Source: Actinomycetota bacterium
GTDB taxonomy: Bacteria > Actinomycetota > Thermoleophilia > Gaiellales > Gaiellaceae
Direction: 5' to 3'
Length of the DNA stretch: 64,000 nt
NCBI GenBank assembly: GCA_003162055.1
Contig: PMNA01000026.1
Coordinates: forward strand, 34,025-98,024
Below the pieces are notes generated by a model. The model did no database searches, had not been told where the DNA came from, and was given only the letters and a program-made list of their open reading frames with translations. A program made the position numbers and the translations under genes. Position 1 is the stretch's first letter, and each line of letters begins with the position of its first letter. Below are positions 7,901 through 16,718 of the stretch, piece after piece.

Positions 7901-9367
7901 TTGGAGATTCACTCGCCAGATCCCGAGACGCTCGCAAGCCGACTCGCGAGCGCCGGGCTGAATAGCGCCGAAACAGCCGATTCGCACGCGGCCGTTGGCA
8001 GCATCGATGCTTGGCCGCGGCGCTCATCCAACGAGACCCGTGATGCGCTCCTGCGCCGAATGCTTGCCGCCAGCGACATCCTGGCGGTTCTTTTCGGCGC
8101 GCTCTCCGTCGGCTTCGTATTCGGCGACAACGTGAATGCGCTGTTCTGGACGATCACGCTCGCCCCGCTGTGGGTGTTGCTGTCGAAGCTCGTCGGCCTG
8201 TACGACCGCGACCAGCGGTCGCTGCGACACCTCACGATCGACGAGACCGCCCCGCTCGCGGTCTGGGCCCTGCTCGGCTCGGCCGGCGTCGGTCTCTTCT
8301 TCCACTTGCCCGTACCGGGATCGCTCTCGATAAGCGAGACGGGGCATCTGGCTCTTGTCGTCTTTGTCTCTGCCTTCGCCATAAGAGGTCTTACCCGCCA
8401 CCTCTGGCGAAGTATCACTCCGCCGGAGCGCACCGTCGTCGTCGGCTCCGGTCCCGAGACCGAAGCGTTCCTGCGTAAGGTCGAGCTGTTCCCCGAGACG
8501 CATCTCGAGGTCGTCGCCAACATCCCGGAGATGGACTTCGAGGACCTGCGCAGCGAAGACGGCTGGTGGCGATCGATCGACAGGATCGTCGTCGCCTCTG
8601 CCGCCACTGACGGGCGAGATGTCGCTCGGCTGATCGCATTTGGTCAAGAACACAGCATCAGACTCAGCGTCATCCCCCTGACGCAGGGCCTCTTCGGCAC
8701 CGCTGTTCAGCTCAGCCGCATCGCCGACCTTCCGGTGCTCGAGTACCGCACCTGGAATATTGGCCGCTCGACCCTCCTCCTGAAGCGCCTGCTCGATTTC
8801 TTCATCGGCCTGGTCGCGCTGATCGTCCTGCTTCCTGTCTTCGCCCTGATCGCGCTCGCAATCAAGCTCGACAGTAGGGGCCCGGCCATCTACTCGCAGA
8901 ACCGCGCCGGCCTCGGCGGAAGGCCTTTCCTGATGCTCAAGTTCCGCACGATGGTCCGCGACGCCGAGGAGCAGCTGAAAGATCTCGTGCCCTTCGACAA
9001 GCTTGCCGAGCCGATGTTCAAGCTGGCCGACGATCCTCGCATCACGCGTGTCGGGCGCGTCCTCAGGCGCTGGAGCCTCGATGAGCTGCCGCAGCTGGCT
9101 AACGTGCTGGTTGGCAGGATGAGCCTGGTCGGGCCACGGCCGGAGCAGGTAGAGCTGGTCGAGCGCTACAAGTCGGAGCACCTGTTCAGAATCTCGGTGA
9201 AACCCGGCCTCACAGGGCCGATGCAGGTCTACGGACGAGGCAGGCTCAAGTTCTACGAGCGTCTCGCCGTCGAGCGCGAGTACATCGAGAACCTCTCCCT
9301 CGGCCGCGACCTGCGCATCCTTGCGCTGACGGTCGGCGTGGTGCTCGGGCGCAAGGGCGCCGTTTAG
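7901..9367 (+). CDS. Initiating undecaprenyl-phosphate sugar phosphotransferase
   Basis: A 488-residue polyisoprenyl-phosphate hexose-1-phosphate transferase (WbaP/CpsE type). The N-terminal half has four or five helices (e.g. [17 protein letters not shown]) then a Rossmann-like CoA-binding-type region ([13 protein letters not shown]). From about residue 295 the catalytic domain begins with the reentrant helix ([19 protein letters not shown]), followed by [11 protein letters not shown], the basic/Asp region [15 protein letters not shown] and the MSLVGPRPE signature. It transfers sugar-1-phosphate from an NDP-sugar to undecaprenyl phosphate on the cytoplasmic face, starting repeat-unit assembly. 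TTG at 7901 has GGAG seven bases upstream; ATG at 8060 is a weaker alternative that would trim the N-terminus. Confidence 0.93.
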   Translation: MEIHSPDPETLASRLASAGLNSAETADSHAAVGSIDAWPRRSSNETRDALLRRMLAASDILAVLFGALSVGFVFGDNVNALFWTITLAPLWVLLSKLVGLYDRDQRSLRHLTIDETAPLAVWALLGSAGVGLFFHLPVPGSLSISETGHLALVVFVSAFAIRGLTRHLWRSITPPERTVVVGSGPETEAFLRKVELFPETHLEVVANIPEMDFEDLRSEDGWWRSIDRIVVASAATDGRDVARLIAFGQEHSIRLSVIPLTQGLFGTAVQLSRIADLPVLEYRTWNIGRSTLLLKRLLDFFIGLVALIVLLPVFALIALAIKLDSRGPAIYSQNRAGLGGRPFLMLKFRTMVRDAEEQLKDLVPFDKLAEPMFKLADDPRITRVGRVLRRWSLDELPQLANVLVGRMSLVGPRPEQVELVERYKSEHLFRISVKPGLTGPMQVYGRGRLKFYERLAVEREYIENLSLGRDLRILALTVGVVLGRKGAV

Positions 9368-9372
9368 CGCAA

Positions 9373-11499
9373 CTAGTTCTTCCGCGACTCCGTCGCGGCC
9401 TCGGGCACAGGCTCCAGCCAGGCGACAGCGGCGAGGATCGGGAACAGGCCGAAAGCCGCGAATAGATAGGGGTTGGTGGCGCCGACAAGAAGGACGCTGA
9501 CGACGATCGCAACTACCACCGCGCCGCCTCGCTCCGATACGCTCGAGACTTTCTTGGCTCTGCCGAAGCGCAACCGCAGAGCACCCCAGACGAGTCGCAT
9601 TGGAAAGGAGAGGAAAAGGAGTAGCCCGACTATGCCGGCCTTGAAGAGAATATCGAGATACGACAGCTCGTACCTGTAGCCCACGGGCGAGTAGTCGGTT
9701 GCGATCGCGCCGAATCCAGAGCCGAGCAGGGGGTGCTTGCGGATGTGTCGGAACAGGCTCTTGGCCTGCTTGATCCGGTACGCATTGGATAGCTCACCCT
9801 CGAGGTCACCGTTTGGTGTGTCGCTTGCGGTAATGTCGATGCGCGGTTGTGGCGCCACGTGGGTCGGTGTCGTCGTCGAAGTTGGCGGCGCCGTGGAGGT
9901 TGGCGCCGTCGTGGTCGCAGGCGCCGTCGTGGTCGCAGGCGGCGGCGTGGTTGAAGGCGCTGTTGTGGTTGAAGGCGCTGTTGTGGTTGAAGGCGCCGGC
10001 GCATCGACTGCCGGGGCAAAGTGGATGTCGTCCCAGAACACCTGCCCAAGCGCCGCGTAGAGCCTGATTTGAATATCGCTCGCCTTCGCAGCAGTCGTGA
10101 ACGTGAGCACCAAGCGCTTCCAGGCGTCGCTCGTGTTTCCGACCCCAACTTCGAAGGAAAGCCCGTCCTGAACATCCCAGACGTCCAGGCGCGTGGGAAT
10201 CGTGGAGTGCGAGATGACCCATGCGCTGACCGTGTAGCGCTTGTTCGGCAGCACCGACAGATTCTGGTAGGCGTAGTCGTCCTCGTTGGCGGCGGTGTCG
10301 ATCAATTCGAGCGCATGCGACCCGGATTTGTGTTCGGCTGTCACTCGACGCATTCGCAGCGAGGGCGTGGTCCAGTCGAGCCGAACCCAGTCGCCTCTTC
10401 TCTCAAAGCCCGGGTTAACGACGGCCATCGGGTATTCAGACGCGCTCGTGTCGGTGATCGATGCCGTGCGCTTGAGCACGTAGTTACTCAGCGAAAACCC
10501 CGCCGCCGGCATGATGATCAACGCAACCGCAAAACCCGCAACCGTGACGCCCGAAAAGATCAGTGCTCGCCTCAACGTCGGCGCTGCTAGAGCGACTATC
10601 ACCACGACGGCCGCGACCCCGCCGATCCAAAGCCCGCGGGTGTACGTGGCAACGAGGTCGATCCACAGCACGGCATAGAGCAGCCAGTACCAATATGACC
10701 GTGGCCGCGCGATCAATCGCCATGTAGTCAGCGCCAGACCGATCTGCAGATAGAGACTGGCGCCGGTAAAAAGCCGAAAGCCCCCGTTGGTCATGTGGCC
10801 GATGATCCCGCCCATGTCGAGGCGGCTGGATAGAAGAGCGGTATGAATCGATCCGAGAGCGATCAAATGCGACGCGGAGGCGAGGATGAGTAGCAGATTC
10901 GCTATCCCGTTCGTCGCACAGGCGGCGAAGAACACGTTGCGGAACCATTCCCCGTTACCACTCCGCACGAGTAGTACGACGACGACGACGAAGGCGAAAT
11001 AAATGAAGCCGTTGCCATCGCCGAAGACGTTACTCGCGCCGTTGTGGTTGAGCAGGCCAATGGTCATCCAGATCGCCGGGATCAGAAAAGCAAGCGCCAG
11101 CGCATGCGCGCCGTAGCGGCCGAGGACTTTCCGCTCTCCTCGCCGCCAGTCGGAGATGACGATGCTCGCGGCCCGAAGCATCACCAATCCGTCCAGGAGG
11201 ATGCGGCCGCTCAGATGCGGTGCGTACGCAACCCAGCTACCGCTGGTGCCGCCGAGGACCAGCTCGAAAACGGCTATGGCGACGCTCGCACGAAAGTCGA
11301 CAATGCTCAGGCCCACAAAGGAGAAGGGGAGAATCACCTTGAGCAGGATCGTCAGAGGGCCCACTTCCACGTCGGTCGCCTTCAGGAGCGCGAGCCCGAT
11401 GATGCACGCGGCGCTCAGAGCGAACAGGCTCGCGCGCACGCGCGGGCCCACAAGCCTCGCGCTCATCGCCGCGCGATATCTCCGTGCGGTCGCGCTCAT
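9373..11499 (-). CDS. O-antigen polymerase/ligase-like protein with inserted carbohydrate-binding-like domain
   Basis: A 708-residue protein. Residues ~20-335 hold about ten membrane helices, with WLLYAVLWIDLVATYTRGLW typical of Wzy/WaaL proteins. Residues ~357-499 are a jelly-roll resembling CBM4_9 (NPGFERRGDW at the start, FWDDIHFAP at the end). A Thr/Pro/Ala linker follows (500-550). Membrane topology then resumes at NAYRIKQAKSLFRHIRKHPL, GSGFGAIATDY and a final helix pair. The paralogue at 41404-42978 has only about 30 residues at the insertion point. The insert should face outside the membrane, where it could hold a glycan. ATG at 11499 overlaps the upstream GT2 stop as ATGA. A longer frame upstream is antisense shadow of the GT2. 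Confidence 0.85.
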   Translation of the reverse strand: MSATARRYRAAMSARLVGPRVRASLFALSAACIIGLALLKATDVEVGPLTILLKVILPFSFVGLSIVDFRASVAIAVFELVLGGTSGSWVAYAPHLSGRILLDGLVMLRAASIVISDWRRGERKVLGRYGAHALALAFLIPAIWMTIGLLNHNGASNVFGDGNGFIYFAFVVVVVLLVRSGNGEWFRNVFFAACATNGIANLLLILASASHLIALGSIHTALLSSRLDMGGIIGHMTNGGFRLFTGASLYLQIGLALTTWRLIARPRSYWYWLLYAVLWIDLVATYTRGLWIGGVAAVVVIVALAAPTLRRALIFSGVTVAGFAVALIIMPAAGFSLSNYVLKRTASITDTSASEYPMAVVNPGFERRGDWVRLDWTTPSLRMRRVTAEHKSGSHALELIDTAANEDDYAYQNLSVLPNKRYTVSAWVISHSTIPTRLDVWDVQDGLSFEVGVGNTSDAWKRLVLTFTTAAKASDIQIRLYAALGQVFWDDIHFAPAVDAPAPSTTTAPSTTTAPSTTPPPATTTAPATTTAPTSTAPPTSTTTPTHVAPQPRIDITASDTPNGDLEGELSNAYRIKQAKSLFRHIRKHPLLGSGFGAIATDYSPVGYRYELSYLDILFKAGIVGLLLFLSFPMRLVWGALRLRFGRAKKVSSVSERGGAVVVAIVVSVLLVGATNPYLFAAFGLFPILAAVAWLEPVPEAATESRKN
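9903..9992. repeat. Five tandem 18-bp units encoding the Thr-rich linker
   Basis: Units 9903-9920 and 9921-9938 are identical (GCGCCGTCGTGGTCGCAG). Units 9957-9974 and 9975-9992 are identical to each other (GCGCTGTTGTGGTTGAAG), and 9939-9956 is intermediate. On the minus strand they encode six-residue blocks of the Ala-Pro-Ser/Ala-Thr-Thr-Thr kind. Such tracts expand and shrink by slippage, which would alter linker length. Confidence 0.85.
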
Positions 11500-12533
11500 G
11501 TCGCGCGCGCCCGAAAGACGTTCGCCGACGCTTCTCGGATTCGATCTCCGAGCGACGGATAGCCGGCGCTCATCAAGCGCCTCAGCTCCCTGCTGTTGAT
11601 CCTGCGCGTCCCTTGCACTTCTTTTCGCCGTCGAGTCCAGCCGGGTAACGCCCGCAACACGTCCCGATGGGCCTTCAGCGTGAGGATGGTCTTGCGTTCG
11701 GTCACCGCTTTGGCGAGAGAGAGCATCTCGGCGAAGAATATCCGGGGAAAGCTTCGGAGCAGCAGGCCGGCTGGGCCGTTTTTCACGATCATGCTCCAGC
11801 GGTTGCGCACCGCGTGATAGTAGGCGAATTCGCTCGCCTGCTGCCGTGACGTGCCACCACCCGCATGGTAAACAACGGCCTTCGGCGCGTACCAGCACTC
11901 GTAGCCCGCCAGATTCGCCCTGAAGCTCAGGTCGACGTCTTCGTAGTAGGCGAACAGATCCTCGTCGAAGTAGCCGAGCTCGCGCAGGACCTCGTTGCGC
12001 CAGAGCGATGCTCCACCCGAGGCGCCGAACACGCGCTCTTCCTCGTTGTACTGGCCCTGGTCTTCCTCGCCTCGCCCGCGGGAATAAGCCCGAAAGTAGG
12101 CCGTCAGGATGTCGCCGCAATCGTCGATCTGACCGCGCTCGGACAGGTCGAGCATCTTCGACGTGGCGGCGGCGGCGCGAGGGTGGCGCTCGAGGCAGGC
12201 GACGAGCTCGCTCAGCCAGTCCGGGTTGACCTCCGTGTCGTTGTTCAGGCAGGCGACGTACTCGCCTTGCGCTTCGCGCATGCCGATGTTCATGGCGGCG
12301 CCGAAGCCCTTGTTCTCGTCGAGGCGGATCAACCTGACCTCCGGGAACTTCGACTCGATCAGATCGAGCGAACCGTCGCTGGAGGCATTGTCGACGACGA
12401 TCGTGCGAAAGCCGGTGTGGGTTTGAGCCCGAAGCGACTCGAGGCAAGCCGGGAGAAACGCGATTCCGTTCCAGTTCGGGATGACGACGCCGACCGACGG
12501 CTCGTTCGAAAGCTCTTTCTCTCTCTTTGCCAT
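11496..12533 (-). CDS. GT2 family glycosyltransferase (rhamnosyltransferase-like)
   Basis: A 345-residue GT-A enzyme. GVVIPNWNGIAFLPACLES is the nucleotide-sugar strand, VVDNASSDGS the second loop and NNDTEVNPDWLSE the metal-binding region; YYEDVDLSFRANLAGYECW carries the general-base ED motif. This architecture matches WbbL-type rhamnosyltransferases acting on lipid-linked acceptors at the inner membrane face. The C-terminus has an amphipathic stretch (LLRSFPRIFFAEMLSL) likely lying on the membrane. ATG at 12533 is chosen because the conserved domain starts right after it. The upstream extension to 12704 has no family similarity and would run into the divergent flippase gene. Its stop overlaps the next gene's ATG. 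Confidence 0.88.
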   Translation of the reverse strand: MAKREKELSNEPSVGVVIPNWNGIAFLPACLESLRAQTHTGFRTIVVDNASSDGSLDLIESKFPEVRLIRLDENKGFGAAMNIGMREAQGEYVACLNNDTEVNPDWLSELVACLERHPRAAAATSKMLDLSERGQIDDCGDILTAYFRAYSRGRGEEDQGQYNEEERVFGASGGASLWRNEVLRELGYFDEDLFAYYEDVDLSFRANLAGYECWYAPKAVVYHAGGGTSRQQASEFAYYHAVRNRWSMIVKNGPAGLLLRSFPRIFFAEMLSLAKAVTERKTILTLKAHRDVLRALPGWTRRRKEVQGTRRINSRELRRLMSAGYPSLGDRIREASANVFRARAT

Positions 12534-12697
12534 TTCCGCTTCTTCTTCGACGGTCTCGAAGCCGCCGCCGAACCAGCCTAACCAAGAGCCAGGCTGCAAG
12601 CTTGCGACCGATCGCGCAAATGTCGGATCGGGCCGACGTCGGCGAGGAGAGCAAGAGGTATCGTGTCGAGCCGCCAGAAGAGGGCCGCGGGATACTG

Positions 12698-14125
12698 ATG
12701 TCAAAGCCGCAGACGAGGAAAGAAACCCAGAGCAGGGGCGCCAGCGAGCACCGGAAGCTGGCCCGTAACTCCTCGGGCGTTCTGCTGGCCATGATCGTCG
12801 CGAACGTCGCCCTCATGGGCACGTCGATCATGACCTCGCGCCTGCTGGGTCCCAAAGGACGCGGCCAGCTCTACGACACAGCGCAGGTGACGACGTGGCT
12901 CGTAGTGCTCGGGGGCCTCGGGCTGGGAACGGCGGCCACCTACTTCACCGCGCGCGGCGAGCGGCCCCGATCGATCGTGCTCGGGAACAGCGTTCTGCTC
13001 GGGCTTGTGTTCGGTAGCGCGATCGTAGGCGGGGGATACGGCGTAATCGCGCTGGGCGGCGTGACGATGCACAAGGTCCCGGCGTCCTATCTCCTGATCG
13101 CCATACTCGCCGTTCCGTTCGCCCTGGTCCTCGGAAACGTCCAATCCGTCTATCTGGGGTCGCAGCGGTTTCGCGAGTTCATCCAGATCACTGTCGGGCT
13201 GACCGCGCTGCCCTTGCTGTTGATCGGCGTCGCTCTGCTCGCGTTCGGTGGCGGAGCGCGCGCTGCGATTATCGCAAGCGCTCTGAGCACGGCCACGCTC
13301 GCCGTCGTTTTCCTCGTCAGGGCGATTCGGATTCTCGGTATCAGCTGGAGGCTCGAGCGCGCCTACTTCAAAACCGCAACCTCGTACGGCCTCCGCATTC
13401 AAGTCGCCACCGTGCTGACCCTGCTCGGTTACCGACAGGATGTCTTCGTCGTCAATCACTACAAGGGGCCTGGGGCGGTTGGCATTTACGCGGCAGCGGT
13501 GGCCGTGGCGGAGAGCCTCTGGATGCTCTCGCAGGCCGTCAGCTACGCGCTCTTCCCGCGCATCGCCGAGGAGAAGGACGAAAACGTCCGCCGCTCGATC
13601 ACGCCGCTACTGGCACGAAACACGCTCTGGCTCACGACCGCCGCGGCCGCCATCCTCTTCCTGCTCAGCGGCCCGATCATCTCGATCCTCTACTCGGGCG
13701 CCTTTGCAGCCGCGGCAGGTGCCATGCGCGCTCTACTTCTGGGCATCGTCGCCTTCAGCGGCGCCCGCGTGCTCTCAAACGACATCGCCGCACGCGGGCG
13801 CCCGGGCCTCAACTCCTGGATCGCCGGTATGAGCGTGGTCGTGAACCTCGGTATCAACCTGGCGCTCGTCCCGCGTTTCGGTATCAACGGCGCGGCCTGG
13901 GCCAGCACGATCTCGTATTCGCTGCTGTTCGCGGCGACCGTGGCCGTCTATTGCAGGATCTCACGCACCTCGGTTCGCTCGGTGATCGTTCCCTCCCGGG
14001 AGGACGCGGCCGCCTACTACCGGCTGGTGCGCCGGTTGCTGAAGCACCCGGTCACTCAGGATTCGGCGGCCTTGGCCGCGGCGGCCGCTGCATCCGCGGC
14101 CGACGCCGAGCGCAGCGAGTCGTAG
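12698..14125 (+). CDS. Wzx-type polysaccharide flippase
   Basis: A 475-residue multi-pass protein of the MOP (oligosaccharidyl-lipid flippase) superfamily with about 12-14 helices, from LLAMIVANVALMGTSIMTSR to a last helix near residue 430. Family features include TSRLLGPKGRGQLY after helix 1 and GINLALVPRFGINGAAWAS near helix 11. It should flip undecaprenyl-diphosphate-linked repeat units to the outer face for a Wzy-type polymerase. ATG at 12698 is preferred over upstream in-frame ATGs (12527, 12620), whose translation is Arg-rich and overlaps the divergent GT2 start. The Ala-rich C-terminus overlaps the convergent GT4 gene by 70 bp. Confidence 0.87.
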   Translation: MSKPQTRKETQSRGASEHRKLARNSSGVLLAMIVANVALMGTSIMTSRLLGPKGRGQLYDTAQVTTWLVVLGGLGLGTAATYFTARGERPRSIVLGNSVLLGLVFGSAIVGGGYGVIALGGVTMHKVPASYLLIAILAVPFALVLGNVQSVYLGSQRFREFIQITVGLTALPLLLIGVALLAFGGGARAAIIASALSTATLAVVFLVRAIRILGISWRLERAYFKTATSYGLRIQVATVLTLLGYRQDVFVVNHYKGPGAVGIYAAAVAVAESLWMLSQAVSYALFPRIAEEKDENVRRSITPLLARNTLWLTTAAAAILFLLSGPIISILYSGAFAAAAGAMRALLLGIVAFSGARVLSNDIAARGRPGLNSWIAGMSVVVNLGINLALVPRFGINGAAWASTISYSLLFAATVAVYCRISRTSVRSVIVPSREDAAAYYRLVRRLLKHPVTQDSAALAAAAAASAADAERSES

Positions 14126-15255
14126 ATCCCCTGTAGCTGCGCCCCGACCGCCTCAAGGCTGTAGCGCGCGCGGGCGTCAGCGGCGATGGCGTCGCGATCG
14201 TACGAACCGAGATTGGAGAGCACGCTGTCGAGAGCATCGACCAGCGCCGGCGGATCGTCAGGCGGTACCAGGATGCCGGCCTCGCGAGGGACGACCTCCG
14301 GGATGCTTCCGACAGTCGTCGAAACGATCGGCAGTCCGGAGGCCAGGGCTTCCGCGAGCACGCAACCGAAGGTCTCCATTCTCGAAGGGAGCACGAACAG
14401 ATCGGAGCCGCGCATCATCTCCGCGATCTCCCGCTTCGACTTCGCGCCGTGAAAGAAAACCGGCCCCTGCAAGCCCGCCGCCTCGGTGCGCCGCTGGTAA
14501 TCCAGGCGTTCTGGTCCCTCGCCGATCACGTCCAGTCGCCAGTCGCTGCGCCGCTTACCGAGCAGAATCAGCGCCTCGAGCAGGGTCGGATAGCCCTTGT
14601 GCTGAGAGGGCTCGAGGTTACCGACGAAGATCATTCGCTTCTCGTCGTTCTTCTTCGCCCTGCGCGGCGCTGTGAAGAACAGAGAGGTGTCGACGACGTT
14701 GGGCACGATCTCGAACTTCGCCTCGATCCCATAGGCCTCTATCGCGCGCTGCAGATGCATCGAGACCGGCAGCACACGGTCGGCGTTCCGGTAGGCGTAG
14801 CGGGCCTTGCGCACGGCAGCTCGGCTCAGCGTCCGCCGCGGGAAACCGGTGAACTGCTCGGTAGCCACGACCGGAATACCGTTCCGCTTGCCGATCATCA
14901 CCGCCGGGACGCCGGCGTCGTAGATGTGCGCATGGATCACGTCGGGCTCGAACCCGTTCGCTCGCAGGCGGCGAAAGGCCTTGATCGCGCTGTAGAGGTA
15001 GAGCGGATAAGAGGCTCCGCGAAGTCGCAACATGCGATGGAAAACGTGGTACGCGGGAATGCCCTCGCGTAGCTCGGGATCGAGCTCTTCCTCCATCTTC
15101 CAGAGCCCGCGGCACTCCTTCGAGGCCCGCGCCAGATGCAGCACGACGACCTCGTTGCCTGCGGCAGCGACGGCCCTGGCGTGCTCGCGCACGAAGACGC
15201 CTCCGTAGCTGAAGTCGTGGGTCGGGTACCAGTTCGTGATGAAGAGGACTTTCAT
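14056..15255 (-). CDS. GT4 family glycosyltransferase
   Basis: A 399-residue GT-B enzyme. The N-terminal Rossmann domain starts MKVLFITNWYPTHDFSYGG with the acceptor-side GVFVREHARA. The C-terminal domain has IFVGNLEPSQHKGYPTLLEA and the E-x7-E nucleotide-sugar motif in METFGCVLAEALASGLPIV. These enzymes are retaining transferases working on the cytoplasmic membrane face. The last ~20 residues are Ala-rich and encoded antisense to the flippase 3' end (70-bp overlap). ATG at 15255 overlaps the stop of the upstream GT4 as ATGA, so the two are probably translated together. Confidence 0.9.
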   Translation of the reverse strand: MKVLFITNWYPTHDFSYGGVFVREHARAVAAAGNEVVVLHLARASKECRGLWKMEEELDPELREGIPAYHVFHRMLRLRGASYPLYLYSAIKAFRRLRANGFEPDVIHAHIYDAGVPAVMIGKRNGIPVVATEQFTGFPRRTLSRAAVRKARYAYRNADRVLPVSMHLQRAIEAYGIEAKFEIVPNVVDTSLFFTAPRRAKKNDEKRMIFVGNLEPSQHKGYPTLLEALILLGKRRSDWRLDVIGEGPERLDYQRRTEAAGLQGPVFFHGAKSKREIAEMMRGSDLFVLPSRMETFGCVLAEALASGLPIVSTTVGSIPEVVPREAGILVPPDDPPALVDALDSVLSNLGSYDRDAIAADARARYSLEAVGAQLQGIYDSLRSASAADAAAAAAKAAES

Positions 15256-16589
15256 GAGCGGTCTTTTCTCCTGCCAAAGCCGTGTACTTTGCGCCTTTCC
15301 AGAGCGTCGGCCGCGGCGACCAGCTCGAGCATCCTGCGGCCCAGGTTTTCATACTCGTAGGCATCGAGATCGAAGTCGGGGAGCGGCTCGTAACGCGCTC
15401 CCTGCTCGGTCCAGCGCGTCACGTAAGCGCGAAGAGCCCGCGCCAGCGAAGCCGGGCTGTCCGGCGACGCGATCGTGTGCGGCCCGGCCTCGACAAGCAG
15501 CTCCGCGGCCGCCGACCGCTGCTCGGTAATGGCGAAGATCGGCTTGCGGGCGGCCAGATACTCGAAGACCTTCGCGGTCGTCGCGGCGGCACCGCCGGGA
15601 ATGAGGAGAAGCCCGTCGGCGGCTTGTTGGAGACCGAGCGCCCTCGCATATGGAACCTGCCCCAAGACGCGCACAACCTCGGCCAGGTCGCCCCTGGTGA
15701 GAAACTCGCGCTCGGCGCTGCTGATAGTGCCGGCCACCAGCAACTCGAACCTCTCCTTCAGGCCCGGCTCCTGTTCGAGCAACAGCTCGAGCGCCTCGAC
15801 GAAAGTACGAGAGTCCTTGCCGCGATGAAGAACACGCTCTTCCAGGTCGATTGCGAACATGCCCGTGTAGACCAGCGAAAAGCGCTTCGGATCGAGTGTC
15901 TCGCGCTCGTCCGCGGCCTCGGCGATCGCCGCCTTGTCGAACCCGTTCGAGATGACATAGGCAGAGACGCCGTAGCGGCGTCTGACGTCGGAGGCAATCT
16001 CCTCGTTGATCGCCGTGACGACGGTCGCGCGCCGGGCGATCGATCGTTCCAACAACTTGTCGATCCAGCGCAAGAAGAAGGGATGGGACACGTCGCGTAA
16101 CCATCCGTCGCGGTAGTCGGCTACCCAGCGAACGCCGAAGCCGCGCGCGACGAGCCCCAGCAGATGGGACGACTCAGGTCCCGAGGTCGTCACGATCACA
16201 TCAGGACGGTCTCGCCTGATCAGTCCGAGCAGACGCATGCAGGCCCGGGGAAACCAGGTCAGGGCGGTGATGTCCGGAACGACGTACTTCGTCCACCAAC
16301 GTGGCTTGGTGCGGGCATCGACCGCCGCCTCGGCTTCGCCGTAGCCGACAAGCGTCTGGTATTGAGTCTGGAAACGCGTCCTCAGATCACCGGCGCGGAT
16401 GACACGCTGTGCCTCATCGTCGTCGGCCGAGCCGGAGATCTTGCTCGTCAGCACCGTCGTCCGGACGCCGGCGGACTCGAACGCGCGGCGCAGCCCGAGC
16501 GGCCGGTGCACCGAGACCACGTTGCAGGGCGAATAGAGGTAGGCGACCAGGAGGATGTGCTCGATCGGCCGGTCGCGCCGCGACTTCAC
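15252..16589 (-). CDS. GT4-like glycosyltransferase (GT-B fold)
   Basis: A 445-residue GT-B protein. Traits are the N-terminal HILLVAYLYSP with a donor/acceptor loop typical of capsule GT4s, VIVTTSGPESSHLLGLVA, VRWVADYRDGWLRDVSHPF, and in the C-terminal domain LVYTGMFAIDLEERVLHRGK and ATTAKVFEYLAARKPIFAI (nucleotide-binding edge). The gene at 62627-63886 is of the same subfamily (TTSPPTSTHLIG, WIADLRDS). Start is GTG at 16589 with GAGG about 13 bases upstream. Its stop overlaps the next GT4 start. Sugar specificity cannot be assigned. Confidence 0.87.
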   Translation of the reverse strand: MKSRRDRPIEHILLVAYLYSPCNVVSVHRPLGLRRAFESAGVRTTVLTSKISGSADDDEAQRVIRAGDLRTRFQTQYQTLVGYGEAEAAVDARTKPRWWTKYVVPDITALTWFPRACMRLLGLIRRDRPDVIVTTSGPESSHLLGLVARGFGVRWVADYRDGWLRDVSHPFFLRWIDKLLERSIARRATVVTAINEEIASDVRRRYGVSAYVISNGFDKAAIAEAADERETLDPKRFSLVYTGMFAIDLEERVLHRGKDSRTFVEALELLLEQEPGLKERFELLVAGTISSAEREFLTRGDLAEVVRVLGQVPYARALGLQQAADGLLLIPGGAAATTAKVFEYLAARKPIFAITEQRSAAAELLVEAGPHTIASPDSPASLARALRAYVTRWTEQGARYEPLPDFDLDAYEYENLGRRMLELVAAADALERRKVHGFGRRKDRS

Positions 16590-16718
16590 CTTCAGGCCTC
16601 GACTCTGGGCTCGCTGCTGAACGGGTGATCGGGCATCGGCAGACGCAATCGTAGCGACGGACTGAGGTTAGAACCGCTCGCCAGGTCGGTACGCGAGAGG
16701 ACGTTTAGCGGGTGCGAC

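Noticed and set aside
9900..10010. Tandem repeats considered as a CRISPR or satellite
   Set aside because: Units are 18 bp without spacers and stay in frame with a Thr-rich protein linker.
11500..12855. Extension of the polymerase frame upstream of 11499 to give an 1160-residue protein
   Set aside because: The extension lies over the GT2 gene in another frame and is Arg/Pro-rich without family similarity; the ATG at 11499 overlaps the GT2 stop in the usual coupled way.
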